Positions 39,987-48,732 are shown, counted from the first letter of the stretch. The stretch: DNA of 64,000 nt from Clostridiaceae bacterium (GCA_009911065.1 QXWR01000002.1:124001-188000); one strand, 5' to 3'. Numbers and translations are program-made. Notes: generated by a model not told the origin, from the sequence alone.

Positions 39987-40272
39987 TTGGTGGATCGCCT
40001 CCTTCGTGCCGCTTCAATTTCTGACCGCAAAACTGGCAGCAGGCGGGCTGTGTCCGTCCATAATAATTCGTAACGGGTTTCCCGCAATATGGGCAACATA
40101 AAGCGGTATCTCCGAAGCAATCTTCCTTGTTTACTGGCTCAACGGCTACAGCCCTATAAAGTGCCGACCTTATGACTAATAGGTCGCTTTCTGGAAGCTC
40201 TAAGCCGTAAAGGTTGCCCGCTTTCTTGATGTGTTCGTTAATCTCTTTTATAAGCTCCGCTTCTCTGCTCAT
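39976..40272 (-). CDS. zinc-ribbon protein
   Basis: Protein of 98 residues: a helical N-terminal half and a zinc ribbon, CCPYCGKPV with ACCQFCGQKL (two CxxC pairs, about 59-85). Likely nucleic-acid binding. ATG 40272 overlaps the VRR-NUC stop. Confidence 0.75.
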   Translation of the reverse strand: MSREAELIKEINEHIKKAGNLYGLELPESDLLVIRSALYRAVAVEPVNKEDCFGDTALCCPYCGKPVTNYYGRTQPACCQFCGQKLKRHEGGDPPSEE

Positions 40273-40682
40273 GGTGTTCCTCCGATTTCTTTCTGCAATA
40301 TTCTTGTTACCTCGTCCGGATATGTAACAACGTAGGCTTTCCCGCCTGCCGCCCTTATCTGCAGTATGGTCCGTTCCTGTATCTTGGAAAGAACGCCTAT
40401 AAAGGGCCGCTTTACCTCAAAGCCATAATACCGGCCGTTTACTACGGCACAAATATCCGGGATCCCCTGGCGGCTGTATGGTCCAGCCGCCGCTTTCCAA
40501 ACGAAGGAAGAGGGTATAAGCTCCCTTATGTGCTTTATGATCTTATCCTGGTAATAGCTTTCTTTTGGCAAGTGCGCCCGCAGGTACTTCTCCGCCTGGG
40601 CGGTTGTCTGGCAGGATATATCTTTCGTAGCCTTAAGGTACTTAATAACCTCCGCCTTGGTTTTAAATTGTTCAAAATCAAT
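40269..40682 (-). CDS. VRR-NUC-type nuclease
   Basis: Nuclease of 137 residues of the VRR-NUC (PD-(D/E)XK) type: SFVWKAAAGPYSRQGIPDICAVVNGRYYGFEVKRP contains the GxPD and ExK catalytic signature, and AAGGKAYVV follows. Often encoded near replication or packaging genes; probably a resolvase or repair nuclease. ATG 40682 with AGAGG upstream is preferred over TTG 40715 that lies in the palindrome. Confidence 0.85.
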   Translation of the reverse strand: MDFEQFKTKAEVIKYLKATKDISCQTTAQAEKYLRAHLPKESYYQDKIIKHIRELIPSSFVWKAAAGPYSRQGIPDICAVVNGRYYGFEVKRPFIGVLSKIQERTILQIRAAGGKAYVVTYPDEVTRILQKEIGGTP

Positions 40683-40693
40683 CATCAAAGCCT

Positions 40694-40852
40694 CTACTTT
40701 CTTGCGACGTCGCAACTGTTACCGTTGTACTTATCGTAAATCGGTTCCAACTTTTCCAACATCTCCATAGTGATTCCGGCTATTGCCATCTTGTCCTGCA
40801 TCTCCAGCTTATTTTTGTTTACCTTCTGGAACCAGGCGTTAATCTGTTTCAT
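40694..40852 (-). CDS. small hypothetical phage protein
   Basis: Protein of 52 residues, helical, beginning MKQINAWFQKVNKNKLEMQ and ending NSCDVARK. ATG 40852 overlaps the upstream gene by 14 bp; the ribosome site is weak. The 14-bp palindrome at 40702 encodes its final Cys-Asp-Val-Ala. Confidence 0.6.
   Translation of the reverse strand: MKQINAWFQKVNKNKLEMQDKMAIAGITMEMLEKLEPIYDKYNGNSCDVARK
40702..40715. repeat. palindrome TTGCGACGTCGCAA, copy 3
   Basis: Exact copy 20 bp upstream of the VRR-NUC start codon and inside the 3' end of the 52-residue gene, again read as Cys-Asp-Val-Ala. Confidence 0.7.
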
Positions 40853-41216
40853 TTTCTGCTCTGTCACGGTTCTCGCCTCCTATCCTCTCAAATTCTGCCT
40901 CGTAGGCTTTCTTTTTCTTCTCCAAATAATCAATAATGACGGCGATCAGCTCCGGGTCTGCATCCATCTCTATTCCTTGTGCAAATTCGTAATGCGGTAT
41001 AACAATAACCTTTTGCTTTTCAAGCCTCAAACGGAAAAACCGGAGAAGCTGCCACCTCGCATTATGGTCGTCGCCTCTTTTCTCCAGCGTTTTCTTTGCT
41101 GCTCTGTCTTTTATTATCTTGGTGCAACGTCCGCCCTTAATGCTGTTAAGCAAGTCCGTGTATTTCTGTATTTCCTTGTTAATCTCCGTCGCCTTGTCGT
41201 ATTGTTCTTTAGTCAC
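40839..41216 (-). CDS. hypothetical phage protein
   Basis: Charged helical protein of 125 residues (YDKATEINKEIQKYTDLLN at the start, then LRFFRLRLEKQKVIVIPHYEF). No family recognised. GTG 41216 follows AGGAGG. Part of the continuous early operon. Confidence 0.65.
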   Translation of the reverse strand: MTKEQYDKATEINKEIQKYTDLLNSIKGGRCTKIIKDRAAKKTLEKRGDDHNARWQLLRFFRLRLEKQKVIVIPHYEFAQGIEMDADPELIAVIIDYLEKKKKAYEAEFERIGGENRDRAENETD

Positions 41217-41219
41217 TGC

Positions 41220-41423
41220 TTACCTCCTATCCCAGTACAATGTGAAGCCGCCCGCCCCTGGATCCGGTCGTGGCCGGTTTCCTGCAAACATAGCCTCAAA
41301 CAAAGAACTTGTAAGCCGGATCGCTTCTTCTGAGTTTCCGGTAAGCTGCAACATCCGGTTGTATGCCGTGAAATATTGAAGCGCCAGGGTTTTGGCTCCG
41401 TCTATGATCTCCTTATCGCTCAT
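41220..41423 (-). CDS. small hypothetical phage protein
   Basis: Protein of 67 residues, SDKEIIDGAKTLALQYFTAYNRML, with no named family. ATG 41423 has GGAG just upstream and overlaps the previous gene by 11 bp. Confidence 0.6.
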   Translation of the reverse strand: MSDKEIIDGAKTLALQYFTAYNRMLQLTGNSEEAIRLTSSLFEAMFAGNRPRPDPGAGGFTLYWDRR

Positions 41424-41682
41424 TATCTCCGTCCTTTGCAAATACCGCCTCTATACTGTCCCTTATAGCGTAAAGCCTCTTTGCTCCGATTCCTTTTACG
41501 CTCCGTATAGCCTCCATAATGGTTTCAACATCAACGCCTGGGACGCTCTCTCTGCCGTCCTGGAAGCCGCTCTTATATATGTCCGTGCAGAATTGCTCCA
41601 TCTGCTGGTGGTCGAAAGCCTTTATAGATTTATATCTCGCCCTTGTAATCAAGTATTTATTGTCTTTTTTATTCCTGTTCAT
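41413..41682 (-). CDS. small hypothetical phage protein
   Basis: Protein of 89 residues; its second half, VETIMEAIRSVKGIGAKRLYAIRDSI, looks like a helix-hairpin-helix DNA-binding element. AAGGAGG precedes ATG 41682, which overlaps the ASCH gene end. Confidence 0.65.
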   Translation of the reverse strand: MNRNKKDNKYLITRARYKSIKAFDHQQMEQFCTDIYKSGFQDGRESVPGVDVETIMEAIRSVKGIGAKRLYAIRDSIEAVFAKDGDNER

Positions 41683-42160
41683 GCTCTGCCTCCTTTATGA
41701 ATAATTCGCCGTTGCGGATCCAAATGCTTCCGTCGAAGTTCCATAAGCCTTGCTTTCCGGAGGCTGGTATCGGGTTCTTAAATATTTCCGGTTCCTCCAG
41801 CCTCCATGCGTATCTGCCGACCGTGAAGTCCCCGTAAAGAAATTCCTCCGGACAAAGCTCCTTTATGAAGTCGTGGTATTCTTGATCTATCAGCTTACAA
41901 TCCCTTAAAATCGCCTTGCCGATTATGACTCCGGTCGGGAACCTCTCAAAGCGGTTAAATGCTTCGTACAATCCGAAGGAAAGCAAAGCCTTTTCCCAGC
42001 CCTCGTCCGGCATCTGGCAAATTCCAAAAAGCGGGTCTTTCTTCGCTGCGTGGATCAATATCTCGCCCCGGTAATTCGTCCGCCAGCTTCTTGTTTCGTC
42101 GTGCTTTTTTCCTTCAGCTAAAAGCTGCGCCCATGGTTGCCAAACGGTTATAGCTTTCAA
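41669..42160 (-). CDS. ASCH-domain protein
   Basis: Protein of 163 residues with the ASCH-type RNA-binding fold: MKAITVWQPWAQLLAEGKKHDETRSW, GEILIHAAK, GVIIGKAIL and GRYAWRLEEPE. ASCH proteins bind RNA or modified nucleosides; the phage role is unknown. TTG 42160 follows AGGAGGCG. Confidence 0.85.
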   Translation of the reverse strand: MKAITVWQPWAQLLAEGKKHDETRSWRTNYRGEILIHAAKKDPLFGICQMPDEGWEKALLSFGLYEAFNRFERFPTGVIIGKAILRDCKLIDQEYHDFIKELCPEEFLYGDFTVGRYAWRLEEPEIFKNPIPASGKQGLWNFDGSIWIRNGELFIKEAEHEQE

Positions 42161-42915
42161 TCTTCCGCGCCTCCTATCGCCTCAGCCTCCTGGAAGTCGC
42201 ACCCGGATCCGCCGTCGCCTCCCCATGGCTTTTCTCCTGCGTCTGCCTGTGCCTGGGTAAGCACCTTATTATCCTTCTCGCCCTCTAAAAGTGTGCTTGC
42301 CTCCTGGTCTGCTTCGTGAAGGGCAAGTATAAGCGGGTATTTGCTCATAGCCTGGGTAAGCTGTAAGTGAAGCTCCTTCGGTTCTGAAAATCCCATATGC
42401 CAGCGGATGGCGAAGCGTTCCGGGCCGGTAAGCCTCATAAATTGTTCAATCATCATAACGCTCTTTTCTCCGTGTCCGTATGGCACCCGGTCGTCTACGG
42501 TGTAGCAGGGAACCGATTCCCAAATGAAAGCCCCGGCGTTGTCCTTCTTTACCTGCCAGCGTTCCGCCGCCTTTACCTTCTCCGGGTCATAGGTCTTTTG
42601 GTTCTTATGATCGATCTTGTAGAAATGCGTTTTACAAAGGTCATGAAGCAAGGGGCAAAGAATAAGGGCATCTTTCCCGGCATCCTCTAAAATGCAAGCC
42701 CAGGTACTGTTTTCCTTCTTTGCCTGTAAGCAATCGTACACGTTGAGGCTGTGCTGCAATAAGCCTCCCTCGGTGCTTAAATGGAACCGGGTAGAAGCCG
42801 GGGCCGTGTAAAAGTCACTCTTGTCCCGGATGTACTCCAAAAGCTGCGCCAGCCCTTCCCGCTCTACCTGGCTTAAAAGTTCCTCAAACCTCTTTACGTT
42901 CTCCTGTGTGTTCAT
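42157..42915 (-). CDS. HD-domain phosphohydrolase
   Basis: Protein of 252 residues with HD-type metal residues: GLLQHSLNVYD (His), LLHDLCKTHFY (His-Asp), and a later PYGHGEKSVMM and WHMG (His). It may act on nucleotides, as HD proteins in phage early regions often do. ATG 42915 follows AAGGAGG, inside the end of the upstream gene. Confidence 0.85.
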   Translation of the reverse strand: MNTQENVKRFEELLSQVEREGLAQLLEYIRDKSDFYTAPASTRFHLSTEGGLLQHSLNVYDCLQAKKENSTWACILEDAGKDALILCPLLHDLCKTHFYKIDHKNQKTYDPEKVKAAERWQVKKDNAGAFIWESVPCYTVDDRVPYGHGEKSVMMIEQFMRLTGPERFAIRWHMGFSEPKELHLQLTQAMSKYPLILALHEADQEASTLLEGEKDNKVLTQAQADAGEKPWGGDGGSGCDFQEAEAIGGAED

Positions 42916-43393
42916 TGTTATCCTCCTTTTGCTCGGTTGTTTTATTTTCACTTTTTATGAAAATCAATATTGCCGCCCCTGGTGGCTTCTCTTTGCTTAT
43001 CCACCCGCCCGCCGCCTCGTCGTAGAACTTATCCACAATATCGTTGTAAATAAGCGGCGGCTGTGGATTCTCCGGATCCCATGAAGGGCCGGCGGCGTAT
43101 AGGCAAGTGTGGCGGTCGAAGTATGCTTTATATATCCCCATCACCCTTTGGCGGTGTTCCTGGGCGATCTGCTTTATCTTCTCTAAGTCAAATTCCCGGA
43201 AAGCTGCCCGCCCGACCTGCTTGCCGATCTGCGCCTCCTTAAATGCCTGGTTGATCTCGTCTACGAGCCGCTGTCCTTCGTCGTCGTCCCGGATCTGCAA
43301 TCCGTCCAGAATGAAAAGCCTTAAGTATTCCTCTAATTCCTCTTTAAGCTGCTGCTTCAATTTCTCAAAAGGCTTTTTATACTTTCCAGCCAA
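42884..43393 (-). CDS. hypothetical phage protein, start uncertain
   Basis: Protein of 169 residues from TTG 43393, charged and helical (FEKLKQQLKEELEEYLRLFIL), with a Pro-rich middle and an ILIFIKSENKTTE tail. The frame is open for 29 more codons upstream, with similar Lys/Glu/Ala content, to ACG 43480, which has a perfect AGGAGG 9 bases before it. That suggests a 198-residue protein begun at a non-standard codon. No function recognised. Confidence 0.65.
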   Translation of the reverse strand: MAGKYKKPFEKLKQQLKEELEEYLRLFILDGLQIRDDDEGQRLVDEINQAFKEAQIGKQVGRAAFREFDLEKIKQIAQEHRQRVMGIYKAYFDRHTCLYAAGPSWDPENPQPPLIYNDIVDKFYDEAAGGWISKEKPPGAAILIFIKSENKTTEQKEDNNEHTGERKEV

Positions 43394-43499
43394 TTCCTCC
43401 GGTGGGACAAGCGTTTTGTTTTTCCGGTATTTTTCAAGCGTTACCGCCGCTTTTTCAAGGGCTTTTACTGCTTTTTCCGTAGCCGCTCACCTCCTATCG

Positions 43500-43803
43500 C
43501 CTAATTTTCCTAACGCCTTTTTATTTTCCTTTGGCGTCATGCCGCAAATTTTGAATTTATGGGGTGTTGCTTTAATTCCTAACGCCTAACGCCTATTTTT
43601 GAGAAATATACCGTTATTTTTAAAAAGTGCACGTTTTTTCTTTACCTTTTTACTTTTGCAATAAGCCTATATAATAGGCGTTAGGATGTAAGAATATATA
43701 TAATAGGCTTTATAAGCCGCTTGTTTTCGGTGTTTTTTACCTAACGCCTAACCTAACGCCTAGCCTAACGCCTATTTTTTAGGCGTTAGGGAAAAGGTAT
43801 AGC
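43500..43803. repeat. iteron array CCTAACGCC, candidate replication origin
   Basis: Eight copies of CCTAACGCC or its complement: 43509, 43578, 43585, 43677 (inverse), 43740, 43752, 43764 and 43782 (inverse). Three are spaced exactly 12 bp apart; two overlap with 7-bp period; the last pair forms a hairpin (43764-43790). An AT-rich stretch (43594-43740) lies between the clusters. No gene is present, and the primase-helicase gene ends at 43804. Confidence 0.7.
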
Positions 43804-46581
43804 TTAATACGGCAGCTCTGTTTCTTCTTCCTCAAAAGGTGACTTCGTATCAAGGTCTAATTGCTGCCACTCGCCTGCTTTCGGTTTTTCCTCAATCCCT
43901 GCGGCTTCTGCCGCCTCGTCCTCGTCTAATGGGTCAACTGGTTTTGAAAATCTCCCTAAATCAAATTCAATAAATCGGCTCGTTCTGTTATCAAACCACT
44001 TTGTTATGCTGTATTCTTTCCCGCCGTTCTTTTTTGGTTTTGAAGTTATGATATTTTTGTCGCCTAAATATTTTAAGGTTTTCCGGGGGCTATATCCGGC
44101 TTTTGTCAATGCCTGGTTAAGAAGCGAAGGGAATATATAAGCCTTGCTCTGGTCGTGGCTTATCGTTCCCAGGCACGTCCCGATTGCCTTGTCCCCGAAC
44201 TGGGCGCGGTTACTCAATATCCAATCTACTATAAACTGGGTGGCGTTTTCGTTTACGTCGCTTACGCCTGCGGCGAGTTGCTCCTGTATAATCGCCTTTG
44301 CCATCTGGACGGCTCTGTCCCAGGAAACGCTGCGTATTTCAAGTGGTTTCTTACGGTTTTCGCCGTTTTGTTCCGGTAAATCGTCGTTTTGCTCCGCTTC
44401 GTTCCGGTTTTCGCCCACTTCGTTCCCAAATATCCAGGTATCAATAATCGCATCCGCAAGGGCGACCGCGCTTATCCCGGCTATATGTGCGCCGCTGGTT
44501 CCGTTTGCTGCTGCGTAAATTTCTTCTACCATCTTTTCGTACTGATCCGTTATGGTCCGCTCGTCCGTCGCCAAAAGGCGGCTTATAAACTCCGGGCCAG
44601 CCCAGCCGCAATTTACCGGGGCTTGCTGGTGCATGAGGCTGGCGGACTTCTCATCGTCGAAAGGGCCGCCGTATATCTCCAGTACACGGGTACTGACTCC
44701 GGTCTGCGTGGTGTCGGTGCTTAAAGGTTCCTCGCCCGTGGCTATTGCTACGGTGCGCCATGTGTTAAGCGCCTGCAATCCCCCGCCCTTGCTTCCCCTG
44801 GCCCTTCCGGTTCCGCTTGCAATCATGTAAACAATCTTTTCCAGGTTCTCCTGTTTCTGCCCTGCAAGCTGCCGCTCGTCAATGCCGAGGGGCAAGTCGT
44901 TATAAAAGCCCGCCATCCTCTCCAGGGCGACCTGGGTGGCGTTGAAATTTACCATAAGGCGTTCCGGGTCCCCCCAGGCGGAAAGCGCCGCCTTGAGTGC
45001 TGCGGTCTTTCCTCCTTTGGATCCGCCCCAGTTGTATACAAAAAATATCCGCTGTTGAATAATCTTAAGAAGCGGGGCGGCGAAGCTGGCCGCCAATATA
45101 AACCGGAACTTGTCCCGGCTCCGGTGCGGCTGCATAGTGCTGATCCAGCCCTCGAAGGTTCCGGCGGTGTGGTATGCTGCCGCCCAGCCTCTTAAGGATG
45201 GCTCAATATCCAGCACTATGTCGTCCCCGTGTCCCGGAAGGAAGCGCCCCCTTGTCTGCCAGCCGAAGGTGGACGTACTGTCCGCCTTTTGTATGATGTC
45301 TATGTTCTCCGCCTCCAATGCGGCCAGGAAGCTCACCACCTGCTTGGCGTTCTCGCTGGTTACGGTGCATCCCAAATCTGCAAGGGCGGTTATATTCCGG
45401 GAAGTGAAAATAGTAGAACGCGGGTATATAGCCCGGCTCCACTGCCCGTCCCGCTTAAATGCAATCTCTATTTTTTCCTCGCCCGTTTCCATGCTCTTAA
45501 GCCGCTGGGTTAATATGATCGGCGTTCTGCAGACCATTGTCGGTATCGCTTTCTTTTCGTCTATGTGGCTTATGCCTTTTTCTGAATAGATCCAGCCCTC
45601 CGGCTGGCGAAGGTTCGCAGGCGCCCCTTTTATGGCTTCCGGTATCGCTCCGGACAGGTCGTCAAGGTCTAACTTCTGGGCGTGTTTTATGGCTTTCTGT
45701 ATCTTCTCGGATGCCTTTTCCGCCCCATCCCTTAAGTAAAGCTCCGAAGGATCCTTTACTCCGAACTGCTTACAGCTCCATGTGTAAACCTCGCCTATAA
45801 AATCTTCCTCTTTCAATATCCGGCAAATTTTAGCGAGGAACGTCTGACCGCCCTGGTCTGGCTCCTGGTGGATGTATAGTTTTAAGTCCTGCAGCTTCGG
45901 AACCATCCGGGCGTTGAAGTTCGCCGCCCCCGGAACGCCCAGGGCTGAAAATTTCAAATACCATAAAGTCTGGGTATCGCTTTCCCCTTCTACCAAAATA
46001 GCCCAGCCAACTTTCCGGGCTTCCGGCAGCCTCCAATCGCCGTATAAAATCAACTTCCCGGAACTGCCCCAGCTCCATCTAAATTCCTTATCCCCGTAAC
46101 GCTTCCGAAAAATCGGGGTAGTGCTTTCTTCGTTGAAGTAAGGCGTTTTAAGGTACTGCGTCCCGTCCCTGTCCTTGGCGGTGCTGATGCCGCAGGTGTC
46201 CTTTAAGAAGTCCTCCGGCAAGTGCTTATTAAAGGTATACTCTGCGAGGGTGTAGCTTTTATTCTTCGGCTTGGCTGGCTTGTTTTTCTTCGGATCCGGC
46301 TCGGTCAGCTTTCCGTACTTCTCTAAAATCTGCTTATATGCTTCCTTGGTGTCTACGCCATGAAGCTCCGCCCAGAAATTTATAAAATTCCCTCCGCGGT
46401 CCTCTGAGAAGCAGTGCCACTGTCCGGTTTTTAGGTCTGCGCTGAAACTGTTCTTTTTGTCGTCGTGGAAGGGGCAGCGGCCGACTAAACTGCTTCCGCT
46501 GGGCTTCGCGCCTTTTATGACGCTTCTATACTCCGCTTCGTAGTTGACGAAGTCGTCTATATTAAGCTGTTCGGCGTTCAT
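43804..46581 (-). CDS. primase-helicase with CHC2-type zinc finger and DUF927 helicase
   Basis: Replication protein of 925 residues. N terminus: zinc-finger of DnaG type (GRCPFHDDKKNSF with C36, H39, and WHCFSEDRGG). Middle: Toprim-like primase segment (VGWAILVEGESDTQTLW, then LYIHQEPDQGG). C-terminal half: DUF927 helicase with Walker A WGGSKGGKTAAL and LPLGIDERQLAG. It would prime and unwind phage DNA, and the iteron array lies at its 3' end. ATG 46581 follows AAGGTGATAGG. Confidence 0.9.
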   Translation of the reverse strand: MNAEQLNIDDFVNYEAEYRSVIKGAKPSGSSLVGRCPFHDDKKNSFSADLKTGQWHCFSEDRGGNFINFWAELHGVDTKEAYKQILEKYGKLTEPDPKKNKPAKPKNKSYTLAEYTFNKHLPEDFLKDTCGISTAKDRDGTQYLKTPYFNEESTTPIFRKRYGDKEFRWSWGSSGKLILYGDWRLPEARKVGWAILVEGESDTQTLWYLKFSALGVPGAANFNARMVPKLQDLKLYIHQEPDQGGQTFLAKICRILKEEDFIGEVYTWSCKQFGVKDPSELYLRDGAEKASEKIQKAIKHAQKLDLDDLSGAIPEAIKGAPANLRQPEGWIYSEKGISHIDEKKAIPTMVCRTPIILTQRLKSMETGEEKIEIAFKRDGQWSRAIYPRSTIFTSRNITALADLGCTVTSENAKQVVSFLAALEAENIDIIQKADSTSTFGWQTRGRFLPGHGDDIVLDIEPSLRGWAAAYHTAGTFEGWISTMQPHRSRDKFRFILAASFAAPLLKIIQQRIFFVYNWGGSKGGKTAALKAALSAWGDPERLMVNFNATQVALERMAGFYNDLPLGIDERQLAGQKQENLEKIVYMIASGTGRARGSKGGGLQALNTWRTVAIATGEEPLSTDTTQTGVSTRVLEIYGGPFDDEKSASLMHQQAPVNCGWAGPEFISRLLATDERTITDQYEKMVEEIYAAANGTSGAHIAGISAVALADAIIDTWIFGNEVGENRNEAEQNDDLPEQNGENRKKPLEIRSVSWDRAVQMAKAIIQEQLAAGVSDVNENATQFIVDWILSNRAQFGDKAIGTCLGTISHDQSKAYIFPSLLNQALTKAGYSPRKTLKYLGDKNIITSKPKKNGGKEYSITKWFDNRTSRFIEFDLGRFSKPVDPLDEDEAAEAAGIEEKPKAGEWQQLDLDTKSPFEEEETELPY

Positions 46582-46931
46582 CCTATCACCTTCTTAATCT
46601 CTTTACGGGTCATGTATACTACCCTTCCACGCATCTCGTCCCTTGTAGCCTGGCGTATTTCCCGCCGCATCCCTTCGCTTATCCGCCCGCCTATAATAAT
46701 CAAAAGAAACTCGTCAGCCTCCCGAAGCTCCTTAAGCCCTATATCAAGCCCGATCTGCCGCTCCTTCTCCTGGCTTTCGTCCAGGAACTGGGTATAGAAT
46801 AAATGCGGGGCGACCGGGATCTTACCCTCTAAAACAACTTTCCTGCAGAAATACCTCGCCACTTTGCGGTTAAATTCCATCCCGCTTTCTGTGAACGCTC
46901 TATAACGTGAAATTATATATACCTTGTCCAT
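46578..46931 (-). CDS. DUF4406/DUF7768-type nucleoside-like protein
   Basis: Protein of 117 residues: KVYIISRYRA, YFCRKVVLEGKIPVAPHLFYTQFLD, and IGLKELREADEFLLIIIGGRISEGM, the Rossmann-like pattern of nucleoside deoxyribosyltransferase relatives common in phages. Substrate unknown. ATG 46931 follows GGAGG; it overlaps the primase start. Confidence 0.8.
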   Translation of the reverse strand: MDKVYIISRYRAFTESGMEFNRKVARYFCRKVVLEGKIPVAPHLFYTQFLDESQEKERQIGLDIGLKELREADEFLLIIIGGRISEGMRREIRQATRDEMRGRVVYMTRKEIKKVIG

Positions 46932-46959
46932 GCGCTTATCCTCCAACCGTTTTTTAACT

Positions 46960-46968
46960 GGGGGGGGG
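46960..46968. repeat. G9 homopolymer tract
   Basis: Nine G on the plus strand in a 64-bp gap, 29 bp upstream of the start at 46931 on the minus strand. With the neighbouring GGGGCG and CCCCGCCCCC it can form a GC-rich stem. Length changes here would affect RNA folding, not a reading frame. Confidence 0.6.
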
Positions 46969-46995
46969 TAAGCGCCCCGCCCCCAGCCTTTGCCT

Positions 46996-47814
46996 TTAAT
47001 TAAAGGGCAGATCCTCGTCGATCCCGTCCGGCACGTTCATAAATCCCGCTTCGTCGGCTTTCGGTGCTGTCGGTCCGTCCTGGGTATTTCCTCCGGTTGT
47101 ATTGTAGTCTGCGCCCTCTACGTCAAGCTGGCGGTACTGCTGCTTTACGCAGTCTTTCATGGCTTCGGCTTCCTTTGCCTTTTCCGGGCTTAACTTCCCT
47201 ACGAAGGTAAATACTGCCCGGCTGTACGCAATCCCGGCGGCGTTCTTCTCTTTCTTCAGCGTGATCTTGGTTACTGCCTGCCAGCAACGGAAGCCCTTAA
47301 GGATCACCCGCTTGGCGATATAGTCCCGCATATACTTAAGGCTGGTCGGCGGTAAGGAAAGCACCAGGGGTACGGGGTTCCCTTCCCGGAGAATGAATAC
47401 CCGGTGTACGTTCTTGCAAGCCTTCCCCTTGTCGTCGCTGCCGAACTGGTTATAAGGGCAAGAGGCGCAGTCCTTAATTTCCCCGGTTTCCCTCTCTATG
47501 CCCTGCTTTCCGTCGTAGCTTGAGCAGTCCGGCTGTTCGTTGCCTCCGGCGAACTTCTCGCGCCAGTATGCGTTGACCGGGTGGTGATCCAAAATAACGC
47601 CTACGATCTCCGTTGCGCTCTCTGGGTTCTCGTCGTCCTCTCCCGGAAGCTCAAACGCAAGACCGCCGCCGGAAGGAATTTTAACGCGGTCGAAAGGAAG
47701 GGCGCCCAGCCCGTCCATTTCCTCCGCTATCGCCTGCGCCAAATCTCCGCTGATGGTCTGCAGGTCGAAGTTGTCTACTACTGCCAATTCGTTTTTTGCT
47801 TTAGCTGCTGCCAT
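46996..47814 (-). CDS. phage SSB-like protein with acidic C-terminal tip
   Basis: Protein of 272 residues in the replication block. It has a four-cysteine patch (SSYDGKQGIERETGE, then CASCPYNQF and KACKN) and ends GIDEDLPFN, an acidic-aromatic tip like that of single-stranded DNA-binding proteins, which recruits partners. I infer ssDNA binding; the OB fold itself cannot be confirmed by eye. AAGGAGG precedes ATG 47814. Confidence 0.65.
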   Translation of the reverse strand: MAAAKAKNELAVVDNFDLQTISGDLAQAIAEEMDGLGALPFDRVKIPSGGGLAFELPGEDDENPESATEIVGVILDHHPVNAYWREKFAGGNEQPDCSSYDGKQGIERETGEIKDCASCPYNQFGSDDKGKACKNVHRVFILREGNPVPLVLSLPPTSLKYMRDYIAKRVILKGFRCWQAVTKITLKKEKNAAGIAYSRAVFTFVGKLSPEKAKEAEAMKDCVKQQYRQLDVEGADYNTTGGNTQDGPTAPKADEAGFMNVPDGIDEDLPFN

Positions 47815-47833
47815 GGTTATATCCTCCTTTTAT

Positions 47834-48166
47834 TTACGCGCCCGGCATCATAAGCGGTGCGGCTGCGTCCTGTGCTGCTGTGTCTGCTGCTTCCTTGCCG
47901 GCCCCATTAAGCTCCTGGGGCTGGATCTTCTCTACTTCCTTAATGCGGTAGCAGGTTTCAATGCTTGCCTGGCGGTACTTGTTTTCGTGCTGCCCGTCCA
48001 GGGTGGTGGTAACAAAGTAGCCGTTTGAAAGCCCGGCAAATCTGCAGACTACGTCCTCCGGGGTCCGCCTGCTTACCCGAAGCATAATAGCGTCGCCCTC
48101 TTTCAAGACCTGGCCGTCGCTGGCTTCCACCTCAACCTTTACGATCTCATTTACTTTTAAAGCCAT
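47834..48166 (-). CDS. hypothetical early protein
   Basis: Protein of 110 residues with a beta-rich first half (VNEIVKVEVEASDGQVLKEGDAIMLRV) and an Ala-rich tail. No family recognised. AAGGAGG precedes ATG 48166; same operon as the SSB-like gene. Confidence 0.7.
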   Translation of the reverse strand: MALKVNEIVKVEVEASDGQVLKEGDAIMLRVSRRTPEDVVCRFAGLSNGYFVTTTLDGQHENKYRQASIETCYRIKEVEKIQPQELNGAGKEAADTAAQDAAAPLMMPGA

Positions 48167-48178
48167 CTCGTGTCCTCC

Positions 48179-48727
48179 TTAATTTTCTTCCGGATCCTTG
48201 TCCGGATCGTACCCCTCGGCTTCCTCCTGCGGCTCACCGTCGCCGTTTTCCTCCCCGCCCTGGGATTCCTCTGCTTCCTCAAACTCAGCCCCTTCCTGGG
48301 CGTCCTGGGCTTTCATTTCGGCTATTGCCTGCTCTATCGGTGTCCGGCTGTCGTAGCCGTAATAAAGGTCGTTTAATATCCGGGTAGCGTCCGCCGCCAT
48401 CCCTATCGCTTCCATGGCAAGCTCCAGCGCCTGGCTGTAAATATCGCCGCAAATGCTCACGCCGTCCTCGCCCTTTACCTGCAATAAAGCCAGGTAGTCC
48501 TTTCCCCGGTCAAGGGCTTTCATCTTTGCCCCGATCTTGCTGAAAGCCTCCGCCGCAATCCCATAGCCCTCATGCTTGCTTTTTACCTGCTTAAGCGGCC
48601 AGCCGCTTTCCTCTGCTTCCAGCCTGCGCTTGTCGTAAAAGAACTTAATAACCTTCCCTACGTTGGTCTTAAGGTCCTTTTCCGATTCCAGCCTTACGTC
48701 AATTTCCATCTGCTCGTAATCTGCCAT
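48179..48727 (-). CDS. hypothetical early protein with acidic tail
   Basis: Protein of 182 residues: a helical body (KTNVGKVIKFFYDKRRLEAEESGWPL) and a very acidic tail from about 135 (EEAEESQGGEENGDGEPQ). Function unknown. AAGGAGG precedes ATG 48727. Confidence 0.7.
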   Translation of the reverse strand: MADYEQMEIDVRLESEKDLKTNVGKVIKFFYDKRRLEAEESGWPLKQVKSKHEGYGIAAEAFSKIGAKMKALDRGKDYLALLQVKGEDGVSICGDIYSQALELAMEAIGMAADATRILNDLYYGYDSRTPIEQAIAEMKAQDAQEGAEFEEAEESQGGEENGDGEPQEEAEGYDPDKDPEEN

Positions 48728-48732
48728 GATTC

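Noticed and set aside
43500-43803. CRISPR array
   Set aside because: Repeats are 9 bp with 3-90 bp irregular spacing and both orientations, which fits iterons, not CRISPR.
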